Assembly (NCBI GenBank): GCA_035507915.1
Contig: DATJNS010000165.1
Span: 1-15,463 of the forward strand
Direction: 5' to 3'
DNA: 15,463 nt
Source of the DNA: JACQAI01 sp035507915
Lineage (GTDB): Bacteria > Pseudomonadota > Alphaproteobacteria > Elsterales > Elsteraceae
In this document: piece after piece, positions 6,627-15,463 of the stretch
Position numbering within the stretch: the first letter of the stretch is position 1
Layout: the number at the start of each line of letters is the position of its first letter
Program-made: the position numbers and the translations under genes
The notes under the pieces: model-generated
What the model was told of the DNA's origin: nothing
What the model saw: the letters and a program-made list of their open reading frames with translations, nothing else
Databases searched by the model: none

Positions 6627-8255
6627 ATGAGCCGGTTCGTTTTCATCACCGGCGGCGTGGTGTCGTCGCTCGGCAAAGGTCTCGCTTCGGCGGCGCTGGG
6701 CGCGCTCTTGCAGGAGCGCGGCTTCAAGGTGCGGCTGCGCAAGCTCGACCCGTACCTGAACGTCGACCCGGGCACGATGTCGCCCTATCAGCACGGCGAG
6801 GTCTACGTCACCGACGACGGCGCCGAGACCGATCTCGATCTCGGCCACTACGAGCGCTTCACCGGAGTCGCGGCGCGGCGCACCGACAGCGTTACGACCG
6901 GCCGCATCTATTCGGACGTGATCGCCAAGGAACGGCGCGGCGACTATCTCGGCGCGACCATCCAGGTGATCCCGCACGTCACCGATGCGATCAAGGAGTT
7001 CATCCGCAACGACGTCGGCGACGCCGACTTCGTACTGTGCGAGATCGGCGGCACCGTCGGCGACATCGAGGGCCTGCCGTTCCTCGAGGCGATCCGCCAG
7101 CTCGGCAACGAGCTGGGCCGCGAGCGCGCGCTGTTCGTGCATCTGACCTTGGTGCCGCACATCGCGTCGGCGGGCGAGCTCAAGACCAAGCCGACCCAGC
7201 ATTCGGTCAAGGAGCTGCAGTCGGTCGGCATCCAGCCCGACATCCTCTTGTGCCGCTGCGACCGGCCGATCGGCGCGGACCACCGCCGCAAGATGGGCCT
7301 ATTCTGCAACATCCAGGTCGAGCGCGTGATCCCGGCGATCGACGTCGACACGATCTACCAGGTGCCGATCGCGTATCACGAGGAGGGCTTCGACCGCGAG
7401 GTCTGCCGGCACTTCAATCTCGACAACGCGCCGGAGCCCAATCTCAAACGCTGGCGCGACATCGTCGCACGCATCCGCGCCCCCGAGGGCGAGGTGACGA
7501 TCGCGATCGTCGGCAAGTACACCCACATGCTCGACAGCTACAAGTCGCTGGTCGAGGCGCTGTCGCACGCCGGCATCGCCAACCACGTGCGCGTAAAACT
7601 GAACTGGGTCGACTCCGAGATCTTCGAGTCGGAGGACCCGATCCACAAGCTCGAGACCGTGCACGGCATCCTGGTGCCGGGCGGCTTCGGCGAGCGCGGC
7701 TCGGAGGGCAAGGTCGCCGCCGTGCACTTCGCGCGCGAGCAGCGCATTCCGTATTTCGGCATCTGCTTCGGCATGCAGATGGCCGTGATCGAGGGCGCGC
7801 GCCATCTCGCCGGCATCCCGCGCGCCGGCTCGACCGAGTTCGGCCCGTGCGCCGATCCCGTGATCGGACTGATGACCGAGTGGCGGCGCGACAACTTCGT
7901 CGAGCGGCGCAACTCCGAGACCGATCTCGGCGGATCGATGCGGCTGGGCGCCTATCCCTGCATGCTGGGCGAGGGCACCCGCGTGCGCGACATCTACGGC
8001 ATGCCGATGATCTCCGAGCGCCACCGGCATCGCTACGAGGTCAACATCACCTATCGCCCGCAGCTCGAGCAGGCCGGCTTCGTGTTCTCCGGCATGTCGC
8101 CCGACGGCGAGCTGCCCGAGATCGTCGAGCTGCCCGATCACCCGTGGTTCGTCGGCGTGCAGTTCCATCCCGAGCTGAAATCGAAGCCGTTCGCCCCGCA
8201 TCCGCTGTTCACCTCGTTCATCGGCGCGGCGCTGCACCAGGCGAGGCTGGTCTGA
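6627..8255 (+). CDS. pyrG: CTP synthase
   Basis: PyrG makes CTP from UTP, ATP and glutamine. The 542-residue protein has the family length. The N-terminal amidoligase domain (about 1–265) shows SRFVFITGGVVSSLGKG, the YLNVDPGTMSPYQHGEV segment, CEIGGTVGDIE and KTKPTQHSVKEL. The C-terminal class I glutamine amidotransferase domain (about 290–540) has the nucleophile Cys380 in GICFGMQ and the His514/Glu516 pair in QFHPE. GICFGMQ instead of the commoner GICLGMQ is a minor variation. ATG 6627 is chosen over TTG 6621, because GGAG (6615–6618) sits eight bases before it and the protein begins at the conserved MSRFVFITGG. The stop overlaps the kdsA start (TGATG), implying coupled translation. CTP is also needed to activate the KDO made via KdsA. 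Confidence 0.98.
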   Translation: MSRFVFITGGVVSSLGKGLASAALGALLQERGFKVRLRKLDPYLNVDPGTMSPYQHGEVYVTDDGAETDLDLGHYERFTGVAARRTDSVTTGRIYSDVIAKERRGDYLGATIQVIPHVTDAIKEFIRNDVGDADFVLCEIGGTVGDIEGLPFLEAIRQLGNELGRERALFVHLTLVPHIASAGELKTKPTQHSVKELQSVGIQPDILLCRCDRPIGADHRRKMGLFCNIQVERVIPAIDVDTIYQVPIAYHEEGFDREVCRHFNLDNAPEPNLKRWRDIVARIRAPEGEVTIAIVGKYTHMLDSYKSLVEALSHAGIANHVRVKLNWVDSEIFESEDPIHKLETVHGILVPGGFGERGSEGKVAAVHFAREQRIPYFGICFGMQMAVIEGARHLAGIPRAGSTEFGPCADPVIGLMTEWRRDNFVERRNSETDLGGSMRLGAYPCMLGEGTRVRDIYGMPMISERHRHRYEVNITYRPQLEQAGFVFSGMSPDGELPEIVELPDHPWFVGVQFHPELKSKPFAPHPLFTSFIGAALHQARLV

Positions 8256-9127
8256 TGGCCAAGTCCGCGCAGGCCGCCGCACCCCGGCACGTCAAGATTG
8301 GCCAGCTCGCGGTCGGCAACGACCTGCCGCTCGCGTTGATCGCCGGTCCGTGCGCGATCGAGAGCCGCGCGCACGCGCTCGAAACCAGCCACGCGCTAGT
8401 CGAGCTGACCGACCGGCTGGGCATCGGGCTGATCTACAAGAGCTCGTTCGACAAGGCGAACCGCACCTCGATCGACAGCGCGCGCGGCGTCGGCATGAAG
8501 GACGGGCTCGACATCCTCGCCGCCGTGCGCGAGCGCTGGGGCTGCCCGGTGTTGACCGACGTGCACCAACCCGGGCAATGCGCGCCGACCGCCGAGGCCG
8601 TCGACGTGCTGCAGATTCCCGCATTCCTGTGCCGCCAGACCGACCTGCTGGTCGCCGCGGCGCAGACCAAGCGGCCGGTCAACATCAAGAAGGGCCAGTT
8701 CCTCGCGCCGCACGACATGGCCAACGTGGTGCGCAAGATGGAGCGCGCGGGCAATCCCGACGTTCTCCTGTGCGAGCGCGGCGTGAGCTTCGGCTACAAC
8801 ACGCTGGTGACCGATCTGCGCGCCCTGCCGATCCTGGCCGAGACCGGCTGTCCGGTGGTGTTCGACGCCACCCATTCGGTCCAGCAGCCGGGCGGGCAGG
8901 GCACCTCGAGCGGGGGCCAGCGGCAGTACGTGCCGGTGCTGGCGCGCGGCGCGGTAGCGGCCGGCGTGGCGGCGGTGTTCATGGAGACCCATCAAGATCC
9001 CGATCGCGCGCCGAGCGACGGCCCCAACATGGTGCCGCTGAAGCGCATGCCCGCGCTGCTCGAGAACCTGATCGCCTTCGACCGCCTGGCCAAGGCGACG
9101 CCCATCGCGGCCTTCGGGATCGCCTGA
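8255..9127 (+). CDS. kdsA: 3-deoxy-8-phosphooctulonate synthase (Kdo-8-phosphate synthase), metal-dependent type
   Basis: KdsA condenses phosphoenolpyruvate with arabinose-5-phosphate to give Kdo-8-phosphate for the lipopolysaccharide inner core. The 290-residue product carries AGPCAIESR, YKSSFDKANRTS, LTDVH, IPAFLCRQTDLL, NIKKGQF, CERGVSFGYN and FDATHSVQ. The four metal ligands of the metalloenzyme class are all present: Cys33, His207, Glu244 and Asp255. Their spacings of 174, 37 and 11 residues equal those of the Aquifex enzyme (Cys11, His185, Glu222, Asp233). The metal-free E. coli type has Asn in place of the Cys. ATG 8255 overlaps the pyrG stop. The amidase gene follows after 24 bases instead of the usual eno. 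Confidence 0.97.
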   Translation: MAKSAQAAAPRHVKIGQLAVGNDLPLALIAGPCAIESRAHALETSHALVELTDRLGIGLIYKSSFDKANRTSIDSARGVGMKDGLDILAAVRERWGCPVLTDVHQPGQCAPTAEAVDVLQIPAFLCRQTDLLVAAAQTKRPVNIKKGQFLAPHDMANVVRKMERAGNPDVLLCERGVSFGYNTLVTDLRALPILAETGCPVVFDATHSVQQPGGQGTSSGGQRQYVPVLARGAVAAGVAAVFMETHQDPDRAPSDGPNMVPLKRMPALLENLIAFDRLAKATPIAAFGIA

Positions 9128-9151
9128 TCGCGACCGAGCGGGGCCGGATTC

Positions 9152-10549
9152 ATGGACGGTCTGTGGCAGCTTTCGGCACGCGACGCGGTGGCGCTGTTGC
9201 GACGGGGCGAGGTGACGCCGCTCGAGATGCTGGACGCGGCGATCGCGCGGATCGAGGCCGTGGAACCGCGGGTGAACGCGCTGCCGATCCGCTTCTTCGA
9301 CGCCGCCCGGGACCAGGCGCGGCAAATCGGTCGCGAGCGGCGCGAGCATCCCGGTTGGCTGGCCGGGCTGCCGATCGCGGTGAAGGACTACAACGACGTC
9401 GCCGGCCAGTTGACCACCTGCGGCTCGCCGATCTACGCCGAGCATCGCGCCGCGGCGGATGACCGCACGGTCGCGACGCTGCGCGCCAATGGCGCGGTGC
9501 CGCTGGCCAAGTCCAACGTCCCGGAGTTCGCCGGCAGCCATACCTTCAATCCGGTCTGGGGCATCACGCGCAACCCGTGGAACCTGAGTCGGACCGCCGG
9601 CGGCTCCTCCGGCGGGGCCGCCGCGGCGCTGGCGGCGCGCGAGGTCTGGCTGGCCAACGGGTCCTGCCTCGGCGGCTCGCTGCGCATCCCCGCGGGCTTC
9701 TGCGGCGTCGTCGGGCTGCGCCCCAGCGCGGGCGTGGTGCCGCGCGGCGACGGATTGCCGGCCTTCGACAGCCTGTGGGTCGAGGGCCCGATGGCGCGCG
9801 ACGTGCCGGACCTGGCGCTGATGCTCGACGCCATGGCGGCGCTGACGCCGCACGACCCAGTGTCCCGTCCGGTCCCGTCGGGCGGCTTCCAGGCGGCGCT
9901 CGGCGCCGCGCGGCCGCCGCGCCGGGTCGGGTTCTCCGCCAATCTCGGCCTGCGTCGCGTCGATCCGGAGGTCGCCGCGATTTGCGCCGCCGCGGCGCGG
10001 CGTCTCGCCGAGACCGGCTGCGCGGTGGAGGAGGCGACGCCCGACTTCTCCGGCGCGATCGACTGCTTCCAGGTGCTGCGGGCGCTGCTGTTCGCGGACG
10101 TCCGCGGCGACCTGCTGCCGGGCGAGCGGCATCGGTTGAACCCCGACATCGCCTGGAACATCGAGAAGGGCCAGGCGCTCGGCGCCGCCGAGATCATCGC
10201 CGCGATGCAGGCGCGGCACGCGCTGTTCCACCGCGTCGCGCGCTTCTTCGACGACCACGATCTGCTGGTCTGCCCGACCGTGGCGGTGCCGCCCTTCCCG
10301 GTGGAGCAGCGCTTCCCGACCGAGATCGCCGGCGAGGCGCTGACCACCTATATCGACTGGATGTTCCTGACCTTCGTCATCACGCTCACCGGCTGTCCGG
10401 CGATCTCGCTGCCGTGCGGGCTTACCGCCGACGGTATGCCGGTGGGACTGCAGCTGGTCGGCCGGCCCCATGGCGACGCAGCCCTGCTGGGCATGGCCGC
10501 GTTGCTGGAACAGGCGCTCGGCTTCGAGTTACCGTTGTTGCCCGCGTGA
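9152..10549 (+). CDS. Amidase-signature family hydrolase of unknown substrate
   Basis: The 465-residue protein is a complete amidase-signature enzyme that would hydrolyse a carboxamide in the cytoplasm. No signal peptide is seen. The Ser–cisSer–Lys triad is identifiable as Lys78 in AVKDYND, Ser152 in AGGSSGG and Ser176 in LGGSLRIPAG. The Ser–Ser spacing of 24 equals that of fatty acid amide hydrolase (217/241). The residue four before the nucleophile, usually Asp in GSDxGGS, is Cys172 here (GSCLGGS). The C-terminal VGLQLVGRP motif is present (about 431–439). It is not clearly GatA: no gatB or gatC neighbours and only general similarity. It lies between kdsA and eno, which are adjacent in many alphaproteobacteria, so it is probably an insertion. 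It may share the pyrG–kdsA transcript, given the 24-base gap. GATTC, a possible CcrM methylation site, lies at 9147–9151. Confidence 0.9.
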   Translation: MDGLWQLSARDAVALLRRGEVTPLEMLDAAIARIEAVEPRVNALPIRFFDAARDQARQIGRERREHPGWLAGLPIAVKDYNDVAGQLTTCGSPIYAEHRAAADDRTVATLRANGAVPLAKSNVPEFAGSHTFNPVWGITRNPWNLSRTAGGSSGGAAAALAAREVWLANGSCLGGSLRIPAGFCGVVGLRPSAGVVPRGDGLPAFDSLWVEGPMARDVPDLALMLDAMAALTPHDPVSRPVPSGGFQAALGAARPPRRVGFSANLGLRRVDPEVAAICAAAARRLAETGCAVEEATPDFSGAIDCFQVLRALLFADVRGDLLPGERHRLNPDIAWNIEKGQALGAAEIIAAMQARHALFHRVARFFDDHDLLVCPTVAVPPFPVEQRFPTEIAGEALTTYIDWMFLTFVITLTGCPAISLPCGLTADGMPVGLQLVGRPHGDAALLGMAALLEQALGFELPLLPA

Positions 10550-10600
10550 GCGCGGGTGATCGCGAACCGGGTTGATCCACGATCTGGAGGACATTGCATC

Positions 10601-11881
<1,281 letters not shown>

Positions 11882-12095
11882 GCCCCGGCGCTCGATTGAT
11901 CCATGCGATCGCGCCGGCCGCCTCCAGACCGACAACGATTCTCCCGAGCGGCCCGACCATCGGTGCCAACCGGGCCCGTCGCACACCTTGGAGCAGTTCC
12001 TCAACGTCGACATCGAACCATCGGAAACTTGGACATTTTCAGCCGAACCTTCTGACCGATGATGGGCGCCCTCGATTGACGGCGCGGCGACGCCC
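11882..12095. other. 214-bp intergenic region between eno and ftsB
   Basis: This gap holds no supportable gene. Just after the eno stop, CCGGCGC (11885–11891) can pair with GCGCCGG (11911–11917) across a 19-base loop, a weak terminator-like structure without a T-run. Base composition drops in GC around 12005–12055, which suggests regulatory DNA, but I found no convincing -35/-10 pair. ATGGGCG (12062–12068) and CGCCCAT (12091–12097) form a 7-bp inverted repeat whose right arm covers the first possible ftsB start codon. One GATTC (a possible CcrM methylation site) is at 11937–11941. Confidence 0.5.
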
Positions 12096-12461
12096 ATGGT
12101 CCACTCGCGCCCCATGGTGATCAGGCACATCCTGCGGCGCCGCGCACGGCACGTCCTCGTGCCTGTCCTGGGCGCGCTGCTGGTGGCCTATTTCGGCTAC
12201 TACGCGGTCGAGGGTGATCGCGGGCTGTTCGCCTATCTGCGTCTCGTGCAGGAGCTCAAGAAGGCGGAGATCAGCCGCGATCTGATCCATGCCGACCGCG
12301 TGCAGATCGAGCATCGTGTCGCACTGTTGCGCCCCGACGGCGTCGATCCCGACATGCTCGACGAGCGCGCGCGCATCATGCTCGATCTCGGCCGCCGCGA
12401 CGAATTGACCATCATGCTGCAACGCGACGACGCACCGGAGCCCGCAAACACGCAGCATTAG
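12096..12461 (+). CDS. ftsB: Septum formation initiator FtsB/DivIC family protein
   Basis: FtsB is a bitopic membrane protein that forms the FtsQ–FtsB–FtsL divisome subcomplex. The 121-residue product has a basic cytoplasmic start (RHILRRRARH), one transmembrane segment (about 19–38, ending YFGYYAV) and the family turn EGDRGL (39–44). A short coiled-coil region with regularly spaced hydrophobics follows (about 45–78), then the alphaproteobacterial LLRPDGVDPDMLDERAR block (about 77–93). ATG 12114 (MVIRHIL) is an equally credible start giving 115 residues. Neither start has a clear ribosome-binding site. Its position between eno and pdhA is the usual one in alphaproteobacteria and supports the assignment. 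Confidence 0.88.
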   Translation: MVHSRPMVIRHILRRRARHVLVPVLGALLVAYFGYYAVEGDRGLFAYLRLVQELKKAEISRDLIHADRVQIEHRVALLRPDGVDPDMLDERARIMLDLGRRDELTIMLQRDDAPEPANTQH

Positions 12462-12558
12462 CCGCCGCGCATCGCAGCTGCGAATGCAGGCCGCGGCCCG
12501 TCGTCGTCAAAGCGTAATTTTCCTTTACGGAACAACACATTGTCTTTGGGCGCTGGAC

Positions 12559-12587
12559 TTGCCATTTGAGGCCGGTCACGCTAGTTG
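12559..12587 (+). promoter_or_regulatory. Candidate pdhA promoter
   Basis: TTGCCA (12559–12564) matches the -35 consensus at five of six positions and is followed after 17 bases by TAGTTG (12582–12587), a poor -10. The surrounding 12525–12590 is distinctly AT-richer than the coding DNA. It includes TTCC–TTTAC–GGAA (12529–12541 region), a small inverted repeat that could be an operator half-site pair. These are pattern observations; neither regulator nor start site is known. Confidence 0.28.
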
Positions 12588-12596
12588 TTCAGTGCA

Positions 12597-12630
12597 GAAG
12601 CCCGCGCGCCTGCCGGGCTTCATTTCTTTT
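12597..12630 (+). terminator. Intrinsic-terminator-like hairpin in the pdhA leader
   Basis: GAAGCCCG (12597–12604) and CGGGCTTC (12614–12621) form a perfect 8-bp stem with a nine-base loop. ATTTCTTTT (12622–12630), seven T of nine, follows directly. This is the most terminator-like structure in the window and is oriented for the plus strand. It lies 18 bases before the pdhA ATG and about 135 bases after the ftsB stop. It could end the eno–ftsB transcript, or act as an attenuator of the pdh operon if the candidate promoter upstream is the real one. Confidence 0.55.
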
Positions 12631-12648
12631 CAGATTCCGGGGGCGCGC

Positions 12649-13656
12649 ATGGCTTCGGCGAAAGGCAAATCGAAGACCGAGGCGGCCTCGACGACGTCGG
12701 CTGACGAGCTGCGCCGGTTCTACCGCAGCATGCTGCTGATCCGCCGCTTCGAGGAGCGTGCTGGCCAGCTCTACGGCATGGGACTGATCGGCGGCTTCTG
12801 CCATCTCTACATCGGCCAGGAGGCGGTCGTCGTCGGCATGCAGGCGGCGCTGCAGCCGGGCGACACGGTTATCACGAGCTACCGCGATCACGGCCACATG
12901 CTGGCGACCGGCATGGATCCGCGTGGCGTGATGGCCGAGCTGACCGGGCGCAGCGGCGGCTACTCCAGGGGCAAGGGCGGCTCGATGCACATGTTCAGCC
13001 GCGAGAAGAACTTCTACGGCGGCCACGGCATCGTCGGCGCCCAGGTGCCGATCGGCACGGGCCTTGCGTTCGCGCACAAGTACAATCAGAAGCCGCTGGT
13101 CTCGGTGACCTATCTGGGCGACGGCGCGGTCAACCAGGGCCAAGTCGAAGAGTCGTTCAACATGGCGGCGCTCTGGAAGCTGCCGGTCGTCTACGTGATC
13201 GAGAACAACAAGTACGGCATGGGTACGAGCGTGAACCGGGCGGCGGCCGGCGGCGACCTCTACAAGCGCGGCGAGCCCTACGGCATCGCCGGCGCGCAGG
13301 TCGACGGCATGGACGTCGTCGCGGTCAAAGAGGCCGGCCTCAAGGCGGCGGCCCATGCCCGCACCGGAGAGGGGCCCTACATTCTCGAGATGATGACCTA
13401 TCGCTACCGCGGCCACTCGATGTCGGACCCGGCCAAGTATCGCACCAAGGAGGAGGTCTCGGAGGTGCGCACCAAGCACGACCCGATCGATCACGCGCGT
13501 CAGCTGCTGATCGACGCCGGCTTGGCCGACGACGCCGCGTTGAAGGCGGTCGACAAGGAGATCCGCGACATCATCGCCGACGCCGCCGAGTTTGCCCAGG
13601 CGAGCCCTGAGCCCGATCCGGCGGAGCTCTGGACCGACGTGCTGGCCGAGGTGTGA
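12649..13656 (+). CDS. pdhA: Pyruvate dehydrogenase E1 component, alpha subunit
   Basis: PdhA with PdhB forms the thiamine-diphosphate-dependent E1 that decarboxylates pyruvate in the PDH complex. The 335-residue protein shows YRSMLLIRRFEERAGQLYGMG, the SYRDHGHML segment with the active-site histidines, GGKGGSMHMF-like residues (SRGKGGSMHMF), and the TPP/Mg motif from GDG (157–159) to NN (186–187). The phosphorylation-loop-like YRGHSMSDPAKYR also appears. ATG 12649 is chosen because the conserved protein begins soon after it. The longer frame back to 12484 would translate through the leader hairpin and gives unrelated sequence. Its basic, Ser/Thr-rich N-terminus (about 1–20) is variable in the family. 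pdhB begins four bases after the stop. Confidence 0.97.
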   Translation: MASAKGKSKTEAASTTSADELRRFYRSMLLIRRFEERAGQLYGMGLIGGFCHLYIGQEAVVVGMQAALQPGDTVITSYRDHGHMLATGMDPRGVMAELTGRSGGYSRGKGGSMHMFSREKNFYGGHGIVGAQVPIGTGLAFAHKYNQKPLVSVTYLGDGAVNQGQVEESFNMAALWKLPVVYVIENNKYGMGTSVNRAAAGGDLYKRGEPYGIAGAQVDGMDVVAVKEAGLKAAAHARTGEGPYILEMMTYRYRGHSMSDPAKYRTKEEVSEVRTKHDPIDHARQLLIDAGLADDAALKAVDKEIRDIIADAAEFAQASPEPDPAELWTDVLAEV

Positions 13657-13660
13657 CGCG

Positions 13661-15040
<1,380 letters not shown>

Positions 15041-15051
15041 CGGAGCCCATC

Positions 15052-15463
15052 ATGCCGATCCAGATCCTGATGCCGGCGCTGTCGCCGACGATGACCGAAG
15101 GCACGGTCGCCAAGTGGCTGAAGAAGGAAGGCGACAAGGTGGCGTCGGGCGACGTCATCGCCGAGATCGAGACCGACAAGGCGACCATGGAGGTCGAGGC
15201 GGTCGACGAGGGCGTGCTCGGCAAGATCGTGGTCCCCGAGGGCACCGCCAACGTCAAGGTCAACGACGTGATCGCCCTCCTGCTCGGCGAGGGCGAGGAC
15301 AAGGCGGCGCTCGCCGGCGGTGCCGGCGCGGCACCCAAGGCGCCGCCGGCCGCGGCAGCACCAGCGCCCGCGGCAGCGAAGGCCGCGCCGCCACCGACGC
15401 CGGCCGCCGCCCCCGCCGCGGCGGCCCGTTCGGGCAACGGCGCCGGCCCGGCCGGGCACGGCG
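15052..15463 (+). CDS. pdhC: Dihydrolipoyl acetyltransferase (E2) of pyruvate dehydrogenase, N-terminal part (3' truncated by window)
   Basis: E2 is the core of the PDH complex: its lipoyl arm takes the acetyl group from E1 and passes it to CoA. About 137 residues are visible: a lipoyl domain (1–80, Lys43 in ETDKATMEV) and a flexible Ala/Pro linker (about 85–137). The peripheral-subunit-binding and catalytic domains lie beyond the window. GGAG (15042–15045) precedes ATG 15052 by six bases, and the gene starts 11 bases after pdhB. Visible sequence alone could also fit a different lipoyl-bearing E2, but the pdhA–pdhB context makes the pyruvate enzyme by far the likeliest. Confidence 0.93.
   Translation, partial: MPIQILMPALSPTMTEGTVAKWLKKEGDKVASGDVIAEIETDKATMEVEAVDEGVLGKIVVPEGTANVKVNDVIALLLGEGEDKAALAGGAGAAPKAPPAAAAPAPAAAKAAPPPTPAAAPAAAARSGNGAGPAGHG
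15160..15218 (+). repeat. Direct repeat copy 2 (lipoyl domain of pdhC), 59 bp
   Basis: This stretch is identical to 13769–13827 in pdhB. The two copies are 1391 bases apart, in the same orientation and the same codon phase relative to their own starts. Confidence 0.9.

Noticed and set aside
8396..10471. A 691-codon minus-strand open frame antisense to kdsA and the amidase
   Set aside because: This is another GC-driven shadow: no recognisable domain, no ribosome-binding site, and it covers two complete enzymes on the plus strand.
10556..10600. A 15-residue N-terminal extension of enolase
   Set aside because: GGAGGA at 10586–10591 is correctly placed for GTG 10601, and the conserved enolase N-terminus starts there.
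11882..12095. A small gene between eno and ftsB
   Set aside because: No frame has a credible start with a ribosome-binding site and protein-like composition; the open frames here are continuations of shadow frames from eno.
12484..12648. A 55-residue N-terminal extension of PdhA starting at ATG 12484
   Set aside because: It would translate the AT-rich leader and terminator-like hairpin, and gives sequence unrelated to E1-alpha.

Overview
This window is a GC-rich chromosomal segment from an alphaproteobacterium, most likely a Rhodospirillales- or Reyranella-like lineage. That is inferred from gene order and protein features only. The evidence is the tpiA–secG–pyrG–kdsA–eno–ftsB–pdhA–pdhB–pdhC order, an E1-beta subunit (PdhB) with its own N-terminal lipoyl domain, a short alphaproteobacterial-type FtsB, and very GC-rich codon use. 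I see no phage, transposon, CRISPR, tRNA or rRNA. The content is mostly core housekeeping genes.

Left part (1–5190). The 3' end of an enoyl-CoA hydratase gene (+) converges on a minus-strand moaC–moeA pair for molybdenum cofactor synthesis, whose coding regions overlap by a few bases. A divergent yibQ-type polysaccharide deacetylase (+) starts across a ~100-bp gap with a TATATA box that could serve both directions. It converges on a minus-strand ppiD-type membrane chaperone gene. The junction of those two genes carries three degenerate tandem hairpin-bearing units. In many alphaproteobacteria the order is ppiD–trpE/G/D/C–moaC–moeA–lexA. Here the trp genes are absent, yibQ stands in their place in the opposite orientation, and lexA does not follow moeA.

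Right part (5191–15463). All genes are on the + strand. They are tpiA (glycolysis), secG (protein export), pyrG (CTP synthesis) overlapping kdsA (KDO for lipopolysaccharide), an amidase-signature hydrolase, eno (glycolysis), ftsB (division), then pdhA, pdhB and the start of pdhC (pyruvate dehydrogenase). CTP from PyrG and Kdo-8-phosphate from KdsA both feed CMP-Kdo formation. Enolase makes phosphoenolpyruvate, a KdsA substrate and the precursor of the pyruvate used by the PDH complex. The amidase has no obvious link to these pathways and appears inserted between kdsA and eno.

No clearly new multi-gene system is visible. The items most worth a second look are the remodelled trp/moa locus, the amidase insertion with a Cys at a conserved Asp position, a terminator-like hairpin in the pdhA leader, a hairpin plus G-free C-rich tract in the pyrG leader, and a 59-bp perfect direct repeat shared by the pdhB and pdhC lipoyl-domain regions. 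No stretch longer than about 220 bases lacks a gene.
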